Below, one piece after another: positions 1-8,022 of a stretch of DNA of 64,000 nucleotides (the first letter of the stretch is position 1; every line of letters starts with the position of its first letter). The DNA is taken from contig NZ_CP121017.1 in NCBI RefSeq assembly GCF_041468085.1, positions 847,501-911,500 on the forward strand, written 5' to 3'. Position numbers and translations under genes: made by a program. The DNA comes from Tistrella mobilis. GTDB lineage: Bacteria > Pseudomonadota > Alphaproteobacteria > Tistrellales > Tistrellaceae. Below the pieces are notes generated by a model. It did no database searches and was not told the origin of the DNA. It was given only the letters and a program-made list of their open reading frames with translations.

Positions 1-841
1 GATCGAGCTCAAGCGTACCGAGAACGGCGGTCATATGGAGCTGCAGGCCATACGCTACGCAGCGATGGTCTCCACCATGACTTTCGAGCGGGCCACCGAT
101 GTGTTCGCTCGCTATCTCACCCAAATCGGCAGGGCCGGCACGGATGCACGCGCCCAGCTCCTCGACTTCCTCGGGTGGGATGAGCCTGACGAGGATCGTT
201 TTGCGCAGGATGTCCGCATCGTTCTGGCCTCTGCCGAGTTCAGCCGTGAGTTAACGACGTCGGTTCTCTGGCTGATCGAGCGGGACATCGACATCCGATG
301 TGTGCGCCTCCAACCTTACGACCTCAATGGCCAAGTCCTCGTGGATGTCCAGCAGATCATCCCGCTTCCGGAGGTCGCGGAATACCAGGTCCGTGTCATC
401 GAGAAGAAGCGCAAGGAGCGCGAGGCTCACACGAGCACTCGAGACCGGACCACTTATGATCTTGTCCTCGGTGGACGCCGGCTAACGAGATTGCCAAAAC
501 GGCACGCGATATATCAAGTGTTCCGTCACCTTGTGGAAAACGGCATCGCACCGAAGGATGTCGCCCGACACTGCGGCGCATTGGCCAATCGTGCCCTCGT
601 CTGGGTCGAGGGCGAGGTCGCGGGTGACGAATTCCGTCGCTTGGCGACGGATGCCCGAGCGCAGGAAAGGCGGACCTTCGATTCGGGGCGGTACTTCTGT
701 GGTGATGATGAACTCATTCGATTTAATGGATGCACTTATGCCTTTCTGAATCAATGGGGCGGCGGGGATTTTGAGGACGTTATGGCGAGATTGCGTGATA
801 CGTTTCCTGACAAAGAGATTGCCTTCACGCCCTCTGAATAG
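1..841 (+). CDS. PD-(D/E)XK nuclease-like protein, 5' end outside window
   Basis: The frame is open from the first base (codons begin at base 2), so the true start lies upstream; the ATG at 35 is internal. The first residues read IELKRTENGGHMELQAIRYA. An acidic-x-Lys strand followed by a Gln-x-x-x-Tyr helix is the classic core of PD-(D/E)XK nucleases, so this looks like the second half of that fold. The middle part has acidic and hydrophobic helices; the last ~120 residues are not recognised. Codon use is less GC-rich than in most neighbours. It could be a restriction or DNA-repair-type nuclease or a defence protein, but the catalytic N-terminal half cannot be seen. Family assignment is moderate; biological role unknown. 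Confidence 0.6.
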   Translation, partial: IELKRTENGGHMELQAIRYAAMVSTMTFERATDVFARYLTQIGRAGTDARAQLLDFLGWDEPDEDRFAQDVRIVLASAEFSRELTTSVLWLIERDIDIRCVRLQPYDLNGQVLVDVQQIIPLPEVAEYQVRVIEKKRKEREAHTSTRDRTTYDLVLGGRRLTRLPKRHAIYQVFRHLVENGIAPKDVARHCGALANRALVWVEGEVAGDEFRRLATDARAQERRTFDSGRYFCGDDELIRFNGCTYAFLNQWGGGDFEDVMARLRDTFPDKEIAFTPSE

Positions 842-1026
842 CTGCCATTCGTACTTCCTATCAAGGCCGACAAGAGCCTGAAGGATCAGAAGGCTTTGTG
901 GCAGTCCATCATGCCCGAGACCAATGATGCCATTGTCCCCGTGTTCATCGCTCGCAAGGCTGAGATCGATACGGGGTTCAGCGCTGCCACCGCGGATGCC
1001 GTCGCGTGGGGTGGAGCAGCCCGGTA
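842..1026 (+). other. In-frame open stretch after the stop of the nuclease-like gene
   Basis: After the TAG at 839-841 the same reading frame stays open for about 61 codons to a TAG at 1024-1026. The translation (LPFVLPIKADKSLKDQKALW and onward) looks protein-like, but no start codon with a ribosome site is visible. It may be a C-terminal extension cut off by a new stop, a remnant of another gene, or chance in GC-rich DNA. Its end runs into the tRNA-like sequence at 1005. Confidence 0.3.
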
Positions 1027-1081
1027 GTTCATCAGGTTCATAACCTCAGGGCCGCAGATTCAAATCCTGCCAGCGCAACGA
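1005..1081 (+). pseudogene. Degenerate initiator tRNA (fMet, CAU) copy
   Basis: This 77-nt stretch aligns end to end with a bacterial initiator tRNA: D-arm GGAGCAGCCCGGTAG, anticodon loop TTCATAA (CAU anticodon), T-loop TTCAAAT and a terminal CGA where CCA is expected. Pairing is damaged: two mismatches in the acceptor stem (beyond the C1-A72 mismatch typical of initiators), one in the anticodon stem (28-42) and one in the T-stem (53-61). The three G-C pairs below the anticodon loop of a true initiator are not kept. I read it as a decayed duplicate, possibly left by integration at a tRNA gene, and not a working tRNA. Confidence 0.6.
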
Positions 1082-1107
1082 AGCTTTGAGCAAACGCCGC
1101 CCCTCCT

Positions 1108-1158
1108 AAAAAAAACGGGGGCCAGCGGGGGCCGGATCTCATCGGGCAGGGGCCCCCG
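1108..1158 (-). terminator. Hairpin plus T8 tract, minus strand
   Basis: Eight A residues (1108-1115) are followed by CGGGGGCC (1116-1123), with the inverted partner GGCCCCCG at 1151-1158. Read on the minus strand this is a strong G/C stem followed by TTTTTTTT, the form of an intrinsic terminator. No minus-strand gene ends here, so it may be orphaned or shield the upstream region. Confidence 0.45.
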
Positions 1159-1247
1159 CGATCTTCCTTCCTTCTGTTTTCCCTCTCCAACGCCCCCTAT
1201 TGTCGTTCTCCGTACCAGGCGCGCAGCCCTCACGCAAAGGTCGGACA

Positions 1248-2480
1248 ATGACACGTCAGCTTCTCGCAATCCTTACAGCGATGACCTGTCTCTTCGCAGC
1301 GCATGCCATGGATGCGCGGGCCGGGGAGACTGTGCTGACATGCCGGATCGAGGGCCGCGATCGGGAGGCCTCGGTGGCCATTGCCGGCGACAGCGCCGTC
1401 TATCGCTATGGCCCGCCCGGCGGACAACCCGAACTGACCCTGACGACGCCGCTGGCCGATCTCGACTACCGCCGCAAGAGCGGTGCCGGCGATACGATCG
1501 ACGAAGTGGTGACCTTCAACAACGGTGATACCGCTTACCGTGTCGCTGCCGGGTTCCGGGACGGGCTGGCGCCGGATCCGTCTGCCCTTGTCCCTTTCGG
1601 CAGGCTGACCGTCCTCCGCAACGGCAAGAGCCTTGCCCGGCTGACATGTCGCCCCGACAGCATCAGGCGGATGAACGACCTGCTGCTCGCCCGCATGCGC
1701 GCCATCGGGCGGGAGCGGACCTCGGATGGCGAGCCCTTTCCGAACTATCCGATCGATTATCCGGCGCCTGCCGACCAGTCGCCCCCCTGCGAGGCTCAGT
1801 CCAATGTCGACAGCTGCTGGAGCAGGGGAGTGGCGGCCGCGCGCGGCGGGGATCTGCGCGCGGCGCTCAGCCATTATGAGATGTCGTGCGATGCCGGTTT
1901 CAACGATCTCGGCTGCTACGAGGCCGGCAAGATCTATCTTCACAGCCGGGCGCTGCGCGATTACGACCGGGCCACGGCGCGACTGACGCGGGTCTGCGAG
2001 GGGGATGATCCGGGACAGGGGCCCTATGCCTGCAAATATCTGGGCTGGATGTCCCTGACGGGCACCGGCACGGCGCGCGATCTGGATCGCGCCTGGGACA
2101 GGCTGGCGAAAGCGTGCTTCCTGCACAACGGCGTGATCACCATCGACCCCGAAGGCTGCCATTTCCTGGCCGAGACCATCCGTGCCGTGCAGAAGACCCC
2201 CGTGCCGGGATTGCCCGACAGCGATTTCCTGGCCTATGTCGCCCTTGCGCAAGGCTGCACCGACGATGCCGAGACCGTCTGCGACGAGGCCCGGACGCTC
2301 TATGCCACCGCAGCCGCGCGTGGTGCGACATGGATTACCGGCTGCGACGAAATCGTGCGCGCCCGCAATCTCTTCGACTCCTGCGCGCAGCTGGCGGCGG
2401 CACCGGCGGATTACGAGGAGATGATGGCTTTGCGCCGCAAGCTTGTGTCGGTCTTCCGCGAGGAACTCGACGTGGAGTGA
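1248..2480 (+). CDS. Secreted cysteine-rich Sel1-like repeat protein
   Basis: A 410-residue protein. The ATG at 1248 gives a clear signal peptide (MTRQLLAILTAMTCLFAAHA, with an A-x-A type cleavage region near DARAG), so export to the periplasm is likely. Residues ~25-150 form a lipocalin-like or unknown beta-rich part. From ~180 on come helical repeats with paired cysteines (AALSHYEMSCDAGFNDLGCY, then further C-containing units around residues 250-380), as in Sel1-like or HcpA-type cysteine-rich repeat proteins. Such proteins act as scaffolds; no enzyme motif is seen. It stands alone, with G/C hairpins on both sides. An open frame of 516 codons on the other strand is a shadow of this GC-rich gene. 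Confidence 0.65.
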   Translation: MTRQLLAILTAMTCLFAAHAMDARAGETVLTCRIEGRDREASVAIAGDSAVYRYGPPGGQPELTLTTPLADLDYRRKSGAGDTIDEVVTFNNGDTAYRVAAGFRDGLAPDPSALVPFGRLTVLRNGKSLARLTCRPDSIRRMNDLLLARMRAIGRERTSDGEPFPNYPIDYPAPADQSPPCEAQSNVDSCWSRGVAAARGGDLRAALSHYEMSCDAGFNDLGCYEAGKIYLHSRALRDYDRATARLTRVCEGDDPGQGPYACKYLGWMSLTGTGTARDLDRAWDRLAKACFLHNGVITIDPEGCHFLAETIRAVQKTPVPGLPDSDFLAYVALAQGCTDDAETVCDEARTLYATAAARGATWITGCDEIVRARNLFDSCAQLAAAPADYEEMMALRRKLVSVFREELDVE

Positions 2481-2481
2481 T

Positions 2482-2500
2482 GGGGGCACCTCCGGCCCCC
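2482..2500 (+). terminator. G/C hairpin after the Sel1-like gene
   Basis: GGGGGC (2482-2487) pairs with GCCCCC (2495-2500) around a 7-nt loop, 2 nt past the stop codon. There is no T tract, so termination is uncertain. Confidence 0.35.
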
Positions 2501-2510
2501 GCGATCTTCC
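2494..2510 (+). repeat. 17-bp direct repeat flanking the Sel1-like gene (copy 2)
   Basis: GGCCCCCGCGATCTTCC occurs here and, identically, at 1151-1167 upstream of the gene, in both cases followed by a pyrimidine-rich run. Both copies form the right arm of a G/C hairpin. Confidence 0.6.
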
Positions 2511-2999
2511 GTCTTGTCCCGTCCCGTCCTCGTCCCGAAACGGGAAAGGCGAAACGGGAAAGGCGGCACCACCGCGGTTGCGAATGCGTCTCAGCTGTGG
2601 AAGACTGTGCCCCAGCCGTCGAAGGCCTGGTTCGGGCCTCCGGCAGATCTGATGATCGAAGAAGGCCGTCCGCATGTTCGAGCCGCTGTGCTCCATGATG
2701 ACCGGATCTCCGGCCATTACCGTCATGACCGCTGCACCGCTTGTGCCGACCCTTGATGGGCGCTCGGTGCCGAACGGCATGGCCGAAGCACCGTAAGATT
2801 ACCGACGGCTCCGCCGGGCCGCTCGCGGCCCTGGCCGGTGCGCCGGCGCCGATTTTCCATCCGATCCCATCCGTTTCCTGTCCGGATCCGGTGTCGGCTG
2901 CTCTCTTTGCTGAGCGGCCGGCCGGTCGTCCTGTGCCTTCGCCCTGCCCGACCGGGCAAGGGCACGGGGCCGGGCAGGGGACGCAGAGAAGGCAATTCC
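2511..2999. other. Intergenic region before the efe operon, nothing recognised
   Basis: About 490 bases of GC-rich DNA. Short open frames occur on both strands but none has a convincing start site or family motif. No AT-rich operator resembling a Fur box is visible ahead of efeU. Confidence 0.5.
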
Positions 3000-3845
3000 A
3001 TGCTCGCCCCCTTTCTGATCATGCTGCGCGAGGGGCTGGAGGCGGCCCTGATCGTGGGCATCATCGCCGGCTATCTGCGCCAGACCGGTCGGCGCGACCA
3101 GCTGCCTGCGGTCTGGGTGGGGATCTTCCTTGCCGCCGCCGTGGCGCTGTTCACGGGCGCCGCCCTGCAGATGGTCAGCGCCGGCTTTCCGCAAAAGGCG
3201 CAGGAGCTGTTCGAGGCCGTGGTCGGCATCGCCGCCGTGGCCGTGCTGGTGGCGATGGTGTTCTGGATGCGCCGGGCGGCGAAATCGATCCGCCGCGAGC
3301 TGCATGCCGGCATCGATCAGGCGCTGGCGGCAGAAGGCGGCCGCGCGGCCGGTTGGGCGCTGATCGGCATGGTGTTCTTCGCGGTGGCGCGGGAGGGGCT
3401 GGAATCGGTGTTCTTCCTGCTGGCGATCTTTCAGCAGAGCCGGGATGCCGCGGCACCTCTGGGCGCGCTTGCCGGGATTGCGGTGTCGGCGGGGATCGGC
3501 TGGGCGATCTATCGCGGCGGGCTGCGGCTGAACCTGGCGCGTTTCTTCCGCTGGACCGGGGTCGTCATCCTGTTCGTGGCGGCGGGGCTGCTGGCCGGCG
3601 CGCTGAAGGCCCTGCACGAGGCGGGGCTTTGGAACGGGCTGCAGGGCGTGGTTTACGATCTGGGCCGGGTGCTGCCGGAATCGGGGGCCGTGGGCACGGT
3701 GCTGTCGGGGCTGCTCGGCTATCGCGAGGCACCGACTTTGGGGGAGGTGCTGGTCTATGCGGCCTTCCTGGCGGTGACGCTGATCCTGTTCCTCAGGCCG
3801 GCCGCCCCCGTGGCTGCGGCACGCCCGGTCGCGCGGGAGGGGTGA
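3000..3845 (+). CDS. efeU: Ferrous/ferric iron permease EfeU (FTR1 family)
   Basis: A 281-residue inner-membrane protein with seven predicted membrane segments. The two iron-binding REGLE motifs of the FTR1/EfeU family are intact: residues 10-14 (MLREGLEAALIVG) and 131-135 (AREGLESVFFL). The start at 3000 places the first motif in TM1, as in known EfeU; a longer frame upstream lacks a hydrophobic start. The ribosome site is GGCAATTCC preceded by AGAGAAGG. EfeU carries iron through the inner membrane with EfeO and EfeB. It is followed after one base by efeO, so the genes are cotranscribed. The C-terminus is a short Ala/Pro/Arg tail. Confidence 0.93.
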   Translation: MLAPFLIMLREGLEAALIVGIIAGYLRQTGRRDQLPAVWVGIFLAAAVALFTGAALQMVSAGFPQKAQELFEAVVGIAAVAVLVAMVFWMRRAAKSIRRELHAGIDQALAAEGGRAAGWALIGMVFFAVAREGLESVFFLLAIFQQSRDAAAPLGALAGIAVSAGIGWAIYRGGLRLNLARFFRWTGVVILFVAAGLLAGALKALHEAGLWNGLQGVVYDLGRVLPESGAVGTVLSGLLGYREAPTLGEVLVYAAFLAVTLILFLRPAAPVAAARPVAREG

Positions 3846-3846
3846 G

Positions 3847-5025
3847 ATGAGCGGATCCGAGACCTCTCGTGCCATGCAGCTGGCGGTGGCGGGTGCCGCC
3901 GTGCTCGCCCTCGCCGGTGGTGCTGCCTTCTGGTATGCGACCGAGCAGAGCCGGCAGGCGGGCCCTGATCGGGCCGCCGATCAGGTGGTCACCGTCACCG
4001 GCGGGCGCTGCGATCCGCAGACCATCACCCTGCCCGGTGGCCGGCGCAGTTTCGAGATCGTGAATGCCTCGGACCGCCCGATCGAATGGGAGATCCTGGA
4101 CGGGGTGATGGTGGTGGCGGAGCGCGAGAACATCGTGCCGGGCTTCCACCAGATGCTGACCGTGCAGCTGTCCCCCGGCGATTACGAGATCACCTGCGGG
4201 CTGCTGTCCAGCCCGCGCGGGGTGCTGCATGTGACGGCCTCGGACGAGGCGGCGGCCGCGGCGTCGGAGGTGACGCTGCGGCAGTTCCTGGGGCCGCTCG
4301 CCGAATACCGGGTCTATCTGGTGATGCAGGGCCGGGCGGCGGTGAAGGCGGCGACGGTGCTGCGCGATGCCATCGCGGCCGGCGACCTGGAGGCGGCGCG
4401 CCGGGCCTGGACGGCCGCGCGGCTGCCCTGGCGCCGGATCGAGCCGCTCGCCTGGCGCATTGCCGATCTGCAGGCGGTGATCGACCCGCAGGCGGCCTAT
4501 CTGGCCGGGCGCGAGGCCGACCCCGGCTTCATCGGCTATCACCGTATCGAATACGGGCTCTTCACCCGGGGCAGTACCGCGGGGCTGCTGCCGGTCGCCG
4601 ATCGACTGGTCGCGGATCTTGAAACCCTGAACCAGCGGCTGAAGACCACCGAGGTGACGCCGGCCCTGCTGCTGAGCCTGCCGGCCGATATGACCGATCG
4701 GATCGCCGAGACCCTGCCAGGCGCGGCTGGGGCGTCCTTTGCCGACCAGGATCTGGACGAGCGTCATCTGGACGAGCTTGAGGCCAGCCTCGACGGCATC
4801 GCCAAGCTGACCGGCCTGCTGGGGCAGATCGTCTCGGGCGCCGATCCGGCGCTGGAGGCGGAGCTGACCGCAGCACTGGAGCGGGTGGTCGGTGACCTCG
4901 CGATCCTGCGTCAGGTCGATGCCGCGCCTGCCGCAGCAGAGGAGGGGCGCGCCACCCTGACGCGGGATCTGGCCGGGCTGAAGACGGCACTGGGCAAGCT
5001 GCCCCCCGTGATCGGGATGAGTTGA
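3847..5025 (+). CDS. efeO: Iron uptake protein EfeO (cupredoxin + M75 domain)
   Basis: A 392-residue periplasmic protein. Residues ~8-30 are a membrane/signal segment. Residues ~40-130 form the cupredoxin-like domain (VVTVTGGRCDPQTITLPGG onward, ending near ITCGLL). Residues ~140-390 form the M75 (imelysin-like) domain with the HxxE iron motif HRIE at 232-235. Full-length EfeO has exactly this two-domain order. It delivers iron to EfeU after capture or oxidation. The gene starts one base after efeU stops and is followed by efeB after one base. Confidence 0.92.
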   Translation: MSGSETSRAMQLAVAGAAVLALAGGAAFWYATEQSRQAGPDRAADQVVTVTGGRCDPQTITLPGGRRSFEIVNASDRPIEWEILDGVMVVAERENIVPGFHQMLTVQLSPGDYEITCGLLSSPRGVLHVTASDEAAAAASEVTLRQFLGPLAEYRVYLVMQGRAAVKAATVLRDAIAAGDLEAARRAWTAARLPWRRIEPLAWRIADLQAVIDPQAAYLAGREADPGFIGYHRIEYGLFTRGSTAGLLPVADRLVADLETLNQRLKTTEVTPALLLSLPADMTDRIAETLPGAAGASFADQDLDERHLDELEASLDGIAKLTGLLGQIVSGADPALEAELTAALERVVGDLAILRQVDAAPAAAEEGRATLTRDLAGLKTALGKLPPVIGMS

Positions 5026-5026
5026 G

Positions 5027-6349
5027 ATGACTGCAGATGCGAAAACCTGTCCCGGCCGACGCCATCCTCTGACCACCAGCCGGCGCAGCCTGTTGATGGG
5101 GCTTGGGGCGGGCGCTGCCGCGGGCGCGCTGATCCGCCAGGCACGGCCTGCCGCCGCGGCGGTCTCCGCGCCCCGGGTGGATGACGCCCCCCGCGCCCAT
5201 CCGGGCAGCATGCAGGGGCGGGTGCCGTTCTACGGCGCCCATCAGGCGGGGGTCACAACCCCTCGTCCGGCGAACGGCATCATCGCCGCCTTCGACGTGG
5301 TCGCCATGTCGCTGGACGATCTGGAGCGGATGCTGAAAGCATTGAGCGCGCGCGCCGCTTTCCTTACCACGGGCGGCCCGGTGGCGGCGCGCGATCCGAA
5401 ATTGCCGCCGGCGGATTCCGGCATTCTGGGGCCGGTGGTCACGCCGGATGATCTGACCATCACCATCGGGCTTGGCGCCTCGCTGTTCGCGCGGCCCTGG
5501 CTGGCGGGCCTGGCGCCCGCGAAGCTGACGCGGATGGTGGAATTCCCCAATGACGCGCTGGACCCGGACCTCTGCCACGGCGATCTGTCGATCCAGTTCT
5601 GCGCCAACACCCAGGACACCAATATCCACGCGCTGCGCGACATCGTGAAAAACCTGTCCGCCTTCCTGGTGCTGCGCTGGATGGTCGAAGGCTCGGTGCC
5701 GCCGGTCGCCGCCGATGACGACGGATCGACGCCCAGCGCCCGCAACTTCCTGGGCTTCCGGGACGGCTCGGCCAATCCGGCCTCGGGCGATGCCGCGCTG
5801 ATGGACCGGGTGGTCTGGACCAGTGCCGCCAGCGAGCCCGGCTGGGCGCAGGGCGGCAGCTATCAGGCGGTGCGGATCATCCGCAACATGGTCGAGCGCT
5901 GGGACCGCACGCCGCTTGCCGAACAGGAACGGATCTTCGGCCGCAACAAGGTGACGGGCGCGCCGCTGGATGGCGGGCCGGGGGCGACGGAGCATGACGT
6001 GCCAGATTATGCCGCCGATCCGGACGGGGCGAAGACCCGGCTCGATTCGCATATCCGCCTTGCCAATCCGCGCACGCCCGCAAGCGCCGCCAATCTGATC
6101 CTGCGGCGGCCGTTCAACTATTCGCGTGGCGTGATGAAGAACGGCCAGCTCGATCAGGGGCTGATCTTCATCTGCTATCAGGCGGATCTGGAACAGGGCT
6201 TCATCACCGTCCAGACGCGGCTGAACGGCGAGCCGCTGGAGGAATACATCAAGCCGATCGGCGGCGGGTATTTCTTCGTGCCGCCCGGCGCCACGGATGC
6301 GGACGACTATGTCGGATCATCGCTGATCCAGGCCGCCCGGCGGGCCTGA
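5027..6349 (+). CDS. efeB: Deferrochelatase/DyP-type peroxidase EfeB
   Basis: A 440-residue haem peroxidase of the DyP family. The N-terminus has a twin-arginine signal (TSRRSLLMGLGAGAAAGAL, R19-R20), so it is folded in the cytoplasm and exported by Tat. The DyP signature GFRDGSANP is present with the catalytic Asp at D246; the proximal haem ligand is most likely H342 in DSHIRLANPR. EfeB works in the periplasm with EfeU and EfeO, and its homologues can also release iron from haem. The gene is tightly joined to efeO; a 45-base gap separates it from the next M75 gene. Confidence 0.93.
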   Translation: MTADAKTCPGRRHPLTTSRRSLLMGLGAGAAAGALIRQARPAAAAVSAPRVDDAPRAHPGSMQGRVPFYGAHQAGVTTPRPANGIIAAFDVVAMSLDDLERMLKALSARAAFLTTGGPVAARDPKLPPADSGILGPVVTPDDLTITIGLGASLFARPWLAGLAPAKLTRMVEFPNDALDPDLCHGDLSIQFCANTQDTNIHALRDIVKNLSAFLVLRWMVEGSVPPVAADDDGSTPSARNFLGFRDGSANPASGDAALMDRVVWTSAASEPGWAQGGSYQAVRIIRNMVERWDRTPLAEQERIFGRNKVTGAPLDGGPGATEHDVPDYAADPDGAKTRLDSHIRLANPRTPASAANLILRRPFNYSRGVMKNGQLDQGLIFICYQADLEQGFITVQTRLNGEPLEEYIKPIGGGYFFVPPGATDADDYVGSSLIQAARRA

Positions 6350-6394
6350 TCGCCTCGCCGCTTCAGACCCTTTACGAAAGATGCAGGAGGCAGC

Positions 6395-7219
6395 ATGGCT
6401 GCAAAGCTCTTCACCACCGGTGCCCTGATCGTTGGTCTTGCCGCGGCGGGGGCGCCGGCCGCGCTGGCGGCGGATCCGTCGCTCGATCTGGTCGGGCCGC
6501 TGTCGGCCTATAAGATCTATGTCGCCGAGAACACCGATCAGCTGGTGAGCGATACCGAGGCACTGACGGCGGCGATCAAGGCCGGCGATCTCGACAGGGC
6601 CAAGGCGCTGTTCGCGCCCACCCGCACCAGCTATGAGAAGATCGAGCCGATCGCCGAGCTGTTCGCCGATCTCGACGGGTCGATCGACGCCCGTGCCGAC
6701 GATTACGAGAAGGGCGAGAAGGACGAGACCTTCACCGGCTTCCACCGGATCGAATATGGGCTTTGGGAAACCGGCAGCACCCGGGGGCTGGAGGGTTATG
6801 CCGACCGGCTGCTGGCCGATGTGAAAGACCTGAACAGCCGGATCAACGCGCTGACCTTCCCGCCGGAAGCGGTGGTCGGCGGGGCCGCGGCGCTGATGGA
6901 AGAGGTGGCCGCGACCAAGATTTCGGGCGAGGAAGACCGCTACAGCCATACCGATCTCTGGGATTTCGACGCCAATTTCGCCGGCTCGAAAGAGATCTAC
7001 GACCTGCTGCGGCCGCTGATCACCGACAGGGATTTCGTGGCGCGTGTCGACGGAAATTTCGCCGAGGCGGGCGAGGTTCTGGAGAAGTACCGCAGTGCCG
7101 GCGGCGGCTTCGTCTCGTATGAGAAGCTGACCGATGCCGACCGGCGGATCCTGGCCGCGAAGGTGAACACGCTGGCCGAGGACCTGTCGACGCTGCGTGG
7201 CAAGCTGGGCCTCGCCTGA
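6395..7219 (+). CDS. EfeM-type M75 iron-binding protein (EfeO without cupredoxin domain)
   Basis: A 274-residue protein with an Sec signal peptide (MAAKLFTTGALIVGLAAAGA, cleavage near ALAAD). The mature part is a single M75/imelysin domain with HRIE in GFHRIEYGLWETG, paralogous to the C-terminal half of the EfeO just upstream. It matches the short EfeO class called EfeM. A GCAGGAGGCAGC ribosome site precedes the ATG. Having both a full EfeO and a short EfeM in one operon suggests two periplasmic iron carriers feeding one EfeU. Repeats and a hairpin follow the stop codon. Confidence 0.88.
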   Translation: MAAKLFTTGALIVGLAAAGAPAALAADPSLDLVGPLSAYKIYVAENTDQLVSDTEALTAAIKAGDLDRAKALFAPTRTSYEKIEPIAELFADLDGSIDARADDYEKGEKDETFTGFHRIEYGLWETGSTRGLEGYADRLLADVKDLNSRINALTFPPEAVVGGAAALMEEVAATKISGEEDRYSHTDLWDFDANFAGSKEIYDLLRPLITDRDFVARVDGNFAEAGEVLEKYRSAGGGFVSYEKLTDADRRILAAKVNTLAEDLSTLRGKLGLA

Positions 7220-7227
7220 CCGGCAGT

Positions 7228-7273
7228 CAGGTATCTCTGGCAGACAGGTATCTCTGGGGGACGGCATCTCTGG
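7228..7273 (+). repeat. Short direct repeats after efeM
   Basis: CAGGTATCTCTGG occurs at 7228-7240 and 7245-7257, and a third, imperfect copy (CGGCATCTCTGG) at 7262-7273, with a 17-base period. No function is evident. Confidence 0.55.
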
Positions 7274-7276
7274 CAG

Positions 7277-7309
7277 CCCGGCGCGCCCTGGTCTACACTC
7301 CGCGCCGGG
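7277..7309 (+). terminator. Candidate terminator of the efe operon
   Basis: CCCGGCGCG (7277-7285) pairs perfectly with CGCGCCGGG (7301-7309) across a 15-base loop. There is no T tract, so it may be only a processing or stability hairpin. The rest of the 7310-7521 gap shows no gene or clear operator. Confidence 0.4.
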
Positions 7310-7521
7310 CCTGCGGGCCCCCATAAAGAACCAGCCGCCGCGCCTGTGGCCGATCCGTTCCGCCCCCAGCCCGTCGCCCGGGGATTCTGGTCCGGACCTT
7401 TGTCACTGCCGGCTTATCCTGTGTGCGGGGGCGTGTCGCCTCCATTGACGTTGCATCGACCCGGCCGCCTGAGGCGGAGCAGGCGTGGATGCGCGTCCGC
7501 GACACGAAGGCATCGGAGCCC

Positions 7522-8022
7522 ATGGATCTACCGGCCCTGTTCCGCCGGCATGCGACGGATATCGGATCATCCCTCCGCGCGCGCGGCGTCTCGGCGGATG
7601 TCGCCGCCGACATCACCCAGGACGTGTTCGTGAAGCTGCTTGCGGGCGGCGGCAGCACGGCGGTGCTGCACAATCCGCGCGCCTATCTGAAACGTATCGC
7701 GCTCAACCTGCTGGTCGACCGGCACCGGCGCGAGCCGGGGGCGGCCCTGGTCGAGCTGTCGCCCGATCTGCTGGACGAGATCGCCGACGAGGCGCCGGAT
7801 GCCGAACGTGCCGCCGCAGCCCGCCAGCGGCTGGCGGTGGTCGAGGCGGCCCTTGCCGAACTGCCGCCGCGCACCCGGCAGGCCTTCGAACAGCACCGGC
7901 TGGGCGAGCGCAGCCTGGCCGAAATCGCGGCCGAGCTTGAGGTGTCGACGGCGCGGGTCTGGGCGATGGTGCGTGATGCCTATGCCCATGTGAAACGTCG
8001 GCTGGACGAGCGTGCGGCATGA
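7522..8022 (+). CDS. ECF sigma factor, FecI type
   Basis: A 166-residue group IV sigma factor. Region 2 spans LFRRHATDIGSSLRARGV to LNLLVDRHRR, and region 4 is a helix-turn-helix (RSLAEIAAELEVSTARVWAM). I chose the ATG at 7522 (CGGAG just upstream), which fits the usual FecI length; an in-frame ATG at 7489 and one at 7423 are alternatives. The stop overlaps the start of the FecR gene by 4 bases, and a TonB receptor with an STN domain follows, which is the standard surface-signalling trio. It would direct transcription of the receptor gene in response to an imported ligand, probably an iron chelate. Confidence 0.9.
   Translation: MDLPALFRRHATDIGSSLRARGVSADVAADITQDVFVKLLAGGGSTAVLHNPRAYLKRIALNLLVDRHRREPGAALVELSPDLLDEIADEAPDAERAAAARQRLAVVEAALAELPPRTRQAFEQHRLGERSLAEIAAELEVSTARVWAMVRDAYAHVKRRLDERAA

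Noticed and set aside
1230-2780. Minus-strand open frame of 516 codons
   Set aside because: Shadow of the Sel1-like gene, whose signal peptide and cysteine repeats show the coding strand.
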